Positions 6,791 to 11,862 of a stretch of 11,862 bases of DNA are shown piece by piece. The stretch covers positions 1 to 11,862 of the forward strand of contig JAQVJB010000023.1 in NCBI GenBank assembly GCA_028695395.1, given 5' to 3'. Each line of letters opens with the position of its first letter. Within the stretch, counting starts at the first letter, position 1. This stretch comes from Actinomycetota bacterium. Lineage in GTDB: Bacteria; Actinomycetota; Humimicrobiia; Humimicrobiales; Humimicrobiaceae. A model generated the notes under the pieces. It worked only from the letters and a program-made list of their open reading frames with translations, did not search any database and was not told the origin of the DNA. Position numbers and translations under genes: made by a program.

Positions 6791-7851
6791 AAGAATCGCC
6801 TGTTCAGCAAGAAAAAGAAAGAAGATCATTATTCGGAAGAGGCGAAAATTCTACAGTTATAATGATGCTGGTGTTTTTCTTTATCGCTATTATCTTGATT
6901 CAGTTAATTACAAGCGCAGCCTCTGGCAAAGTTGTTTACCCTTCTTTTATAAGCCCTGTTAATCTTTTAAATATAATTATGCAGGTAGCCGCAGTCGGCA
7001 TAATGGCTATGGGTATGACAGTCGTAATGGTTGGTGGAGGCATAGATTTATCTGTTGGTATGCTTGCATCATTTGTTACGATATTTATTGCAAAAAGCAT
7101 TATGCACTGGGGAATACCTTTATGGGCTGCACTTATATTAGTGATTATAGTTGCAGTTATTCTTGAAGTTATAATGGGTTTTATTATTTCACGTTTTAAA
7201 GTAGAGCCCTTTATTATTACCTTGGGCGGGATGATTGCTTTTCGTGGCATAGCACTTATTATATGCAATTCCCAGGAAATAAGTACGCAGGGAGCTCTTG
7301 CTGCATTAAAAACAAATTTGATAGCAGGAGCAAAAGGTCCGTCTGGACTTAATCTTACATTCCCTATATACGTAGTAGTATTTATAGTGATTGCTGTAAT
7401 AATATGGTGGCTCATGAGATATACAAAATACGGAAGAAGAGTTTACGCAGTCGGAGCAAACAAGAATGCAGCATATCTTGCAGGCATAGACGTGCGTAAT
7501 GTTGTAATGTCCACATATGCCTTAAACGGACTTTTGGTAGGTGTGGCAGCCATTATGCTTTTAGCCCGTGTTAATACTGCCATAATTACAGTAGGCCAGA
7601 ATCTGGAAATCGATGTTATTGCAGCTACAGTAGTCGGGGGTGTTGCATTGTCAGGAGGAAAAGGAAATATATGGGGTACTTTCATAGGTGCCATTCTGCT
7701 TGGCTCGATTGCAAATGCCATGAACATACTTCGTCTGCAAAGCGAATGGCAGTTTGTTGCAAAAGGTGTTATCATTATAGTTGCTGTTACTGTCGGAGCA
7801 ATAGTTCAGGAAAGACAGTCAAGGGCACAGTTTATGAGGCAAATCAAATAA
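6787..7851 (+). CDS. Sugar ABC transporter permease (RbsC type)
   Basis: This is the membrane channel subunit of the CUT2 sugar importer; such permeases work as dimers with the duplicated ATPase. The 354 residues contain a polar N-terminus (1-22) and about eight to ten hydrophobic segments, the first at about 23-42. The family hallmark GGGIDLSVG is at 83-91, a cytoplasmic coupling-type loop AVGANKNAAYLAGI at 221-234, and the glycine-rich VVGGVALSGGKGNIWGT at 282-298. ATG 6787 overlaps the ATPase stop codon and has AGGAGG at 6772-6777, nine bases upstream, so translation is both coupled and independently primed. The length suits RbsC-like proteins. A 163-bp gap with a hairpin separates it from the binding-protein gene. 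Confidence 0.96.
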   Translation: MKESPVQQEKERRSLFGRGENSTVIMMLVFFFIAIILIQLITSAASGKVVYPSFISPVNLLNIIMQVAAVGIMAMGMTVVMVGGGIDLSVGMLASFVTIFIAKSIMHWGIPLWAALILVIIVAVILEVIMGFIISRFKVEPFIITLGGMIAFRGIALIICNSQEISTQGALAALKTNLIAGAKGPSGLNLTFPIYVVVFIVIAVIIWWLMRYTKYGRRVYAVGANKNAAYLAGIDVRNVVMSTYALNGLLVGVAAIMLLARVNTAIITVGQNLEIDVIAATVVGGVALSGGKGNIWGTFIGAILLGSIANAMNILRLQSEWQFVAKGVIIIVAVTVGAIVQERQSRAQFMRQIK

Positions 7852-7924
7852 TTTTTTAAATAATCAGAAATATTCAAAGACTTTTGGAAATGAATTGTAA
7901 TATACATTAATGCGTTATGCCTAA

Positions 7925-7967
7925 ATATATCTGCTGCAGCGGGAAATCCGTTTGCAAGCTTATATAT
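7925..7967 (+). other. Imperfect stem-loop between permease and binding-protein genes
   Basis: Pairing runs ATATAT/ATATAT (7925-7930/7962-7967), a 2x2 mismatch, GCT/AGC (7933-7935/7957-7959), GCAG/TTGC (7936-7939/7952-7955, ending in a G-T pair) and CGG/CCG (7940-7942/7948-7950). The loop is GAAAT and there are single-base bulges at 7951 and 7956. No T tract follows, so it is not a terminator. Hairpins at such junctions in sugar operons can stabilise or separate the highly expressed binding-protein message; that role is inference here. Confidence 0.4.
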
Positions 7968-8014
7968 AAATAAAAACTTATCCCTTATCATTAAAAAAGA
8001 GGAGGAAAATCGAT

Positions 8015-9253
8015 ATGAAAAAAACATTATCTAAAATGCTCGTACTGTTATCAGTTATATCAGTACTAGCTCTAATGATTGTTACCGGATGCGCTCAAGC
8101 TGCAACGGAAACAACAGCTGCTGCTGAAACAACAGCTGCTGCTGCTGAAACAACAGCCGCTCCAGAAACAACAGCTGCTGCTGAAGAAGAAGCAGAAGAA
8201 GAGGTTGCTGAGGTTCAGGAATTAAGCATAGGCTTCTATGCTGACGGTGCAGATTCATACTATCAGGTAATGGTAGACACAATGAAAGCATGTGCTGACC
8301 TTGATCCAGAATGCAACTGGACAATTGATTATAAAGTAGGTCAGAATACTGCTGCAGAACAATTGCAGGCAGTTGAAGACTTTATAACCGCTGGTTATGA
8401 CGCTATAGTTGTAATCCAGAACTCAGCTGATACCACTTCAGAATGTATTGCAAAGTGTAAAGATGCAGGAATTCCTTACTTCGGAGCTGCTCACAGCTTT
8501 GCAAGTGTTGACAACAATACTGATGCCGCAGGTTCATGCTGCTACAACTTTGTAGAAGCTGGAGTATATGCAGGTGAAGACGCTATGAACAGAGGCGTTG
8601 AAAAAGTCATCATGATTGAAGGTCAGCTTGGCCAGGGTAGTGCAGGCGCTCAGACATTAGGATTTTTGAAAGCATATGAAGATGCTGGAAAGAGTCTTGG
8701 TGGAGTTACAGCTGAAGATTTAGCTACAAAGAAAACTGAAGCTAAACAAGATGGCAGCCAGGAAATAGAAGTTATATTCTGGGCTTCAGGCGGATGGTTC
8801 TCAGATCCTGCACAGAAAGCTATGACAGATGCAATCACTTCTTTTGGTGCTGACGGCTTTGACGGCGCATATGTTCAGAACGACCCAATGATGGAAGGCG
8901 CTATTCTTGCAATGGAAGATGCCGGGCTAAACACTTCTGACTACTGGCTAGGTGCATCAAACGGTAGAGAAATATCATGGCAGTGGGTAAAAGACAAAGT
9001 CATCACAATGGACGTTAACCAGACTGCAGCTCTTGAAGGCGACACACTTTATCAGCAGGTAAAGGCCTTCTTTAAAGGTGAAGAATATAGACAATATATT
9101 CATCCATATCTAACTCCTTATAACATTGACGATGTCAATGATGTAGCTCTTGTTCCATTCTCAGATGTAGATGCATACATGGCTGGAAGAGCAGCAGGAG
9201 ATTTCGTTAGTGATATAAATGATCCTAAATTCGTAGACCAGGAAGGATTTTAA
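8015..9253 (+). CDS. Sugar ABC transporter substrate-binding lipoprotein (periplasmic-binding-protein type I fold)
   Basis: This is the extracytoplasmic ligand receptor of the importer. The 412 residues begin with a lipoprotein signal peptide: KK at 2-3, a hydrophobic core (about 8-22) and lipobox VTGC with the lipidated C26. Residues 31-68 form a low-complexity linker of four ETTAA-type repeats followed by an acidic EEEAEEE stretch, presumably a flexible spacer from membrane or wall. The binding domain starts at about 70 (LSIGFYADGADSYYQVM) and has the family pattern of an alternating fold with GYDAIVVIQNSAD (127-139) and GIPYFGAAHS (152-161). Six cysteines (93, 100, 144, 148, 175, 176) in the mature domain are unusual. 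ATG 8015 has AGGAGG at 8000-8005. It is last in the transporter operon and followed by a strong terminator. The ligand is unknown; a monosaccharide is most likely. Confidence 0.95.
   Translation: MKKTLSKMLVLLSVISVLALMIVTGCAQAATETTAAAETTAAAAETTAAPETTAAAEEEAEEEVAEVQELSIGFYADGADSYYQVMVDTMKACADLDPECNWTIDYKVGQNTAAEQLQAVEDFITAGYDAIVVIQNSADTTSECIAKCKDAGIPYFGAAHSFASVDNNTDAAGSCCYNFVEAGVYAGEDAMNRGVEKVIMIEGQLGQGSAGAQTLGFLKAYEDAGKSLGGVTAEDLATKKTEAKQDGSQEIEVIFWASGGWFSDPAQKAMTDAITSFGADGFDGAYVQNDPMMEGAILAMEDAGLNTSDYWLGASNGREISWQWVKDKVITMDVNQTAALEGDTLYQQVKAFFKGEEYRQYIHPYLTPYNIDDVNDVALVPFSDVDAYMAGRAAGDFVSDINDPKFVDQEGF
8108..8182 (+). repeat. In-gene tandem repeat coding the ETTAA linker
   Basis: Four in-frame copies of an 18-21 bp unit beginning GAAACAACAGC occur at 8108-8125, 8126-8146, 8147-8164 and 8165-8182. 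The second copy has one extra GCT codon and the third ends in CCA (Pro). All lengths are multiples of three, so unit gain or loss changes linker length without breaking the frame. Confidence 0.85.
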
Positions 9254-9322
9254 TTTTAATTTAAAGTCCTTAGGACATAAATAAAGTTAATTTTTTCTGG
9301 TTAATAGGGATAAGAAATAAAC

Positions 9323-9342
9323 CCATCAATATAATGTGATGG
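9323..9342 (+). other. Hairpin just upstream of the terminator
   Basis: CCATCA (9323-9328) pairs perfectly with TGATGG (9337-9342) around an 8-nt loop. It lies in the 3' untranslated region of the binding-protein message and may add 3'-end stability. Confidence 0.45.
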
Positions 9343-9350
9343 TAGAAATA

Positions 9351-9384
9351 AAAGGCGGGCACACTAAGATTGCCCGCCTTTTTT
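9351..9384 (+). terminator. Rho-independent terminator of the sugar transporter operon
   Basis: An 11-bp perfect stem with GC core GGCGGGCA/TGCCCGCC (9354-9361/9371-9378) and a 9-nt loop ends in six T residues (9379-9384). This is the strongest intrinsic terminator in the window. It separates the transporter from the epimerase transcript. Confidence 0.93.
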
Positions 9385-9575
9385 AAAATTTTTTTTAGAT
9401 TGAGTATTATTTTTTAACAATATTCTTTAACTCCTGATTCATGTTTGATTTCTCAGATTTTCAAATAGAGAATTTTATTCAAAATGATTTTACCGTTTAG
9501 GTGCTAATTATTAGAAATGATAAAATTATTGTATAATTATTAAAGTTTTATAATAAAAATATAAGCGAGGTGGAT
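9385..9575 (+). promoter_or_regulatory. Leader of the epimerase gene with a -10 element and dyads
   Basis: No gene is visible. A perfect -10 hexamer TATAAT lies at 9532-9537, but no good -35 is found at 16-18 bp. A palindrome CTAAT-T-ATTAG (9504-9514) and an AATTAT/ATAATT dyad (9524-9529/9533-9538) overlap the -35/-10 region, placements typical of operators. Low GC makes chance dyads likely. The ribosome site is GAGG at 9567-9570. Confidence 0.45.
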
Positions 9576-10418
9576 ATGATTAAGTTAGGGATGCATGCTG
9601 ATAACCTGAGAGTTTTAAGCGGTTCTTTTAAGTCTGCTGTTGAATTGGGTGCTAAATATAAATTGGAACATCTTGAGTTTGGCGTAATCTACGGTATTTA
9701 TTTTATCCAGTCCCTGGGATATGAGCCCTCTGTTTCAATGTGGGAAAACCCTATAGAGATAAGAAGGTATGTTGAAAGCAAGGGAATGCCAATATCACAG
9801 ATTGATGCTGCCTATCCTTTAATGTGCACAAGTGGAAGCAATTACGGTGTATTTTATACTCAGCAGGCAATAAGATTTGCAAATCATCTTGGTGCAAAAA
9901 AAGTTGATACGACCGACAGTGCGATAATTGAAGACAATATGACAAAAGACGAAGCTTTCAAGGTTGCAGTTAAAAATTACACACAGCTCTTAAAATGGGC
10001 TGAAGATTTCAATGTCATAGTGAATATCGAAACCCACGGTGCCTTAACAAATGATGTTGAATTCATGCTAAAGCTGCTATCTCATTTTGAATCTGAATAT
10101 ATAGGATTTAATCTTGATACTGGCAATACTTTTATATCAGGCCAGACTCCTCTGGATGTTTTGAAACCTTTGCGAAAATATCTGACCCATTGCCATATAA
10201 AGGACGTAGGAGCTGACCTTGCTGCAGCAGTAAGGGGCGAAGAAACAGGGATTGCCTGCAGCGACCAGTCTATCGGCGCAGGAGTAAACGCAGAAAATAT
10301 TAAAGATGTCATTGCATATCTCAAGGAAACAAACTGGGAGGGAGAAGTTTCGGTTGAATGCAGCGGAACCGACGAAAATATGAGAAAAAGCGTTGAATGG
10401 CTAAGAAGTTTGATTTAA
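9576..10418 (+). CDS. Sugar epimerase/isomerase, xylose-isomerase-like TIM barrel
   Basis: A cytoplasmic metal-dependent enzyme of the superfamily that includes D-tagatose/D-psicose 3-epimerases, hydroxypyruvate isomerase and IolE/IolI. The 280 residues fit one TIM barrel. The four expected metal ligands sit at the ends of barrel strands: E152 (NIETHG), D181 (NLDTGN), H207 (HCHIKD) and E261 (VECSG); H154 and the DQSIGAG loop (230-236) are further active-site-type features. I chose ATG 9576 because GAGG (9567-9570) precedes it; GTG 9570 would lie inside that site. The gene has its own leader after the transporter terminator and is followed by a bidirectional terminator. Context suggests it converts the imported sugar or its phosphate. 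Substrate and exact reaction (epimerase, isomerase, or a dehydratase like IolE) cannot be fixed. Confidence 0.88.
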   Translation: MIKLGMHADNLRVLSGSFKSAVELGAKYKLEHLEFGVIYGIYFIQSLGYEPSVSMWENPIEIRRYVESKGMPISQIDAAYPLMCTSGSNYGVFYTQQAIRFANHLGAKKVDTTDSAIIEDNMTKDEAFKVAVKNYTQLLKWAEDFNVIVNIETHGALTNDVEFMLKLLSHFESEYIGFNLDTGNTFISGQTPLDVLKPLRKYLTHCHIKDVGADLAAAVRGEETGIACSDQSIGAGVNAENIKDVIAYLKETNWEGEVSVECSGTDENMRKSVEWLRSLI

Positions 10419-10464
10419 GCGCATAATTGAAATGATTTAAAAAAATTATTATACTTTATAGATT

Positions 10465-10501
10465 AAAAATGGCCTTTTGCTTTTAGCCAAAGGCCATTTT
10501 T
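10465..10501. terminator. Bidirectional intrinsic terminator between convergent genes
   Basis: A 13-bp perfect stem AAAAATGGCCTTT/AAAGGCCATTTTT (10465-10477/10489-10501) with an 11-nt loop has T runs at both ends when read on each strand. It can terminate both the epimerase (+) and the ROK gene (-). Confidence 0.92.
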
Positions 10502-10524
10502 AATTATGTTTTATCCTTGATTTC

Positions 10525-11763
10525 TTAAAAATCTTTTCTAACCATATATTCATCACTAATATTAAGATTATCAAGCTTAAATATTTTTTCAAAAGCAAAG
10601 ATTGCTGTACCGACGAGGCCGCATTCTTCAGGTAATTTTGTAAATTGTATATTGTAATCGTCCTTTACTTTTGGGAAAGTGCTTTTAGAAACTGCTTCTT
10701 TTAAAATATCGAGGTATTTTTCACCAAATGCCAGAAATTTTCCATGTATTACAACAAGTTCCGGATTAAACATTTTTAATATATTTGATATTCCTATTCC
10801 AAGAAGGTTGGCATTTTCTGTAACATGTTTAACTACCAGAGCATCATTATCTTTGAAAAGCCCGGGCAAATCATCAAAACCAAATTCCTGGTTTTCTTTC
10901 AGGGAAGACTTTTCCCCTTTTTTTAAATCTTCTTTTATATTCTCAATCAGTACCCTGGAGGAGCATAAAGTCTCAAGACATCCGTAATTACCGCAATGAC
11001 AAAGCTTATTGCTGTCAAGGTCAGTTATTATATGCCCCACCTCTCCAGCAATACCTTTATTGCCTGAAAACAATTTATTATCTATAAAAACGCCTGTCCC
11101 TATTCCTGGTCCTGTAAGAACTACAACAAAATTTCTTATATCCTGTGCAATCCCGAATTTTTTTTCAGCAATTGCAAGTATCCTGCATACATTGTCGATA
11201 TAAACAGGGATTCCGGTTTTACTTTCGATGATTTCACTAAGATTTATATTTTTCCAGTCAGTAAGATTGGGAAAAAATATTACCACACCTTTATCGCTGT
11301 CAATAAGACCAGGACCTTTTATCCCGATGCCGAAAATTTTTTTCTTATTTATTTTTGTTTTTATTATAAGTTCATTTATATTATCCAGTAATTTTTCTAT
11401 TATAGTTTGCGGACCCAGCCATTCTTCAGTCGGGACAGTTGTTGACTTAATGATATTGGCTCCAAGGTCAGTAATTGCAAATTTCAATAGATTTGTTCCT
11501 ATGCTTATCGTAATTATATAACCCGCTTTACAATTGAATTTTAGCAAAGTAGCTTTTTTTCCGCCGCTGGGGGTTGAAAGACCTTTCCCTGCCTCTATTA
11601 TAAGTCCTTCGCTTATCAGCTCATTAATATATGTTGAGATAGTGGGTCTGCTTATCTTAAAAAATTTGGCAATATTTATTCTTGAAATGTTTTCATTTTT
11701 AATAATGATTTTTAATATATTTTTTTTGTTGATTTCTTTTAATGTTATAAGGTTTTTTTTCAT
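10525..11763 (-). CDS. ROK-family transcriptional repressor (NagC/XylR type)
   Basis: A sugar-responsive DNA-binding regulator of 412 residues. The N-terminus carries a winged helix-turn-helix (about 12-60; recognition part SRPTISTYINELI at 38-50). A ROK domain follows (about 80-395). The zinc-binding set is intact: H244 in GEVGH and C255, C257, C262 in CHCGNYGCLE. The glycine-rich LTGPGIGTGV (216-225) and the GIKGPG motif (147-152) are typical. The position of the catalytic Asp in ROK kinases (END/NDxN motif) reads DNVCR (190-194), with Val at the Asp position, so kinase activity is unlikely and a pure regulator is expected. It is convergent with the epimerase gene and probably controls the nearby transporter and epimerase; that target is inferred from proximity. 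The gene is complete, with ATG at 11761-11763. Confidence 0.93.
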   Translation of the reverse strand: MKKNLITLKEINKKNILKIIIKNENISRINIAKFFKISRPTISTYINELISEGLIIEAGKGLSTPSGGKKATLLKFNCKAGYIITISIGTNLLKFAITDLGANIIKSTTVPTEEWLGPQTIIEKLLDNINELIIKTKINKKKIFGIGIKGPGLIDSDKGVVIFFPNLTDWKNINLSEIIESKTGIPVYIDNVCRILAIAEKKFGIAQDIRNFVVVLTGPGIGTGVFIDNKLFSGNKGIAGEVGHIITDLDSNKLCHCGNYGCLETLCSSRVLIENIKEDLKKGEKSSLKENQEFGFDDLPGLFKDNDALVVKHVTENANLLGIGISNILKMFNPELVVIHGKFLAFGEKYLDILKEAVSKSTFPKVKDDYNIQFTKLPEECGLVGTAIFAFEKIFKLDNLNISDEYMVRKDF

Positions 11764-11818
11764 ATTCAGATTGTATGCAAAAATATATTTATTAAAAAAG
11801 TAAAAATATTATTCTAAT

Positions 11819-11847
11819 ATTAATAAAATATTTTAATTATTTGTCAA
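11819..11847 (-). promoter_or_regulatory. Candidate promoter of the ROK gene
   Basis: On the - strand a consensus -35 TTGACA (complement of 11842-11847) is followed by 17 bp and a weak -10 ATTAAT (complement of 11819-11824). The overlapping + strand text TTAATTATTTGTCAA (11833-11847) closely resembles TTAATATTTGTCAA at 5251-5264 upstream of the transporter. Confidence 0.4.
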
Positions 11848-11862
11848 TGTTTTTTTAAATAA

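Noticed and set aside
6936..7415. 159-codon open frame on the - strand over the permease gene
   Set aside because: Shadow of hydrophobic codons of the permease; no start signal or recognisable domain.
8082..8324. Leu/Gln-rich open frame on the - strand
   Set aside because: Mirror of the ETTAA repeat DNA in the binding-protein gene; low-complexity artefact.
9570..9572. GTG as the epimerase start
   Set aside because: It falls inside the ribosome site of ATG 9576 and adds only two residues.
11534..11803. 89-codon + strand frame opposite the ROK gene
   Set aside because: Antisense to the conserved helix-turn-helix coding sequence; no ribosome site.

Overview
The window is AT-rich bacterial DNA with short intergenic gaps, strong Shine-Dalgarno sites and almost all genes on the + strand. 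It reads as chromosomal metabolic DNA; I see no phage, transposon, CRISPR or RNA-gene signature. The glycine decarboxylase is of the split (two-subunit) type and the binding protein is a lipoprotein with a low-complexity Thr/Ala/Glu linker. Together these suggest an anaerobic, low-GC Gram-positive-like bacterium or a candidate-phylum lineage. Phylum assignment from the sequence alone would be a guess; similar ETTAA-type linkers make me think of uncultured Actinomycetota or Atribacterota, with low confidence.

Left part (1-4966): a C1/lipoate/central-carbon block on the + strand. It starts inside gcvPB (glycine decarboxylase subunit 2, 5' end outside the window). A full-length transketolase follows, then lipB (octanoyltransferase) and lipA (lipoyl synthase). 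LipB and LipA make the lipoyl cofactor that the glycine cleavage H protein needs, so three of the four genes serve one pathway and the transketolase is the outsider. lipB has no ATG, GTG or TTG start that would give a complete protein; the best start is an AUA codon 8 nt after a strong GGAGG. A possible three-way-junction RNA structure lies between lipB and lipA.

Middle part (4967-9384): a regulatory gap with two candidate sigma-70-type promoters and a 9-bp inverted repeat, then a sugar ABC transporter of the ribose/galactose (RbsA-RbsC-RbsB) type. The order is duplicated ATPase, permease (ATGA overlap with the ATPase), a hairpin-bearing gap, lipoprotein binding protein, and a strong intrinsic terminator.

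Right part (9385-11862): a separately transcribed TIM-barrel sugar epimerase/isomerase with a complete metal-binding quartet. A bidirectional terminator follows, then a convergent ROK-family repressor on the - strand that has lost the catalytic Asp of ROK kinases. Transporter, epimerase and ROK regulator look like an uptake-and-conversion locus for an unidentified, probably rare, sugar. The neighbouring transketolase could process the resulting pentose phosphates, but that link is inference. I did not find a strikingly new system; the most notable items are the lipB start, the operator-like arrangement upstream of the transporter and the lipB-lipA structured leader.
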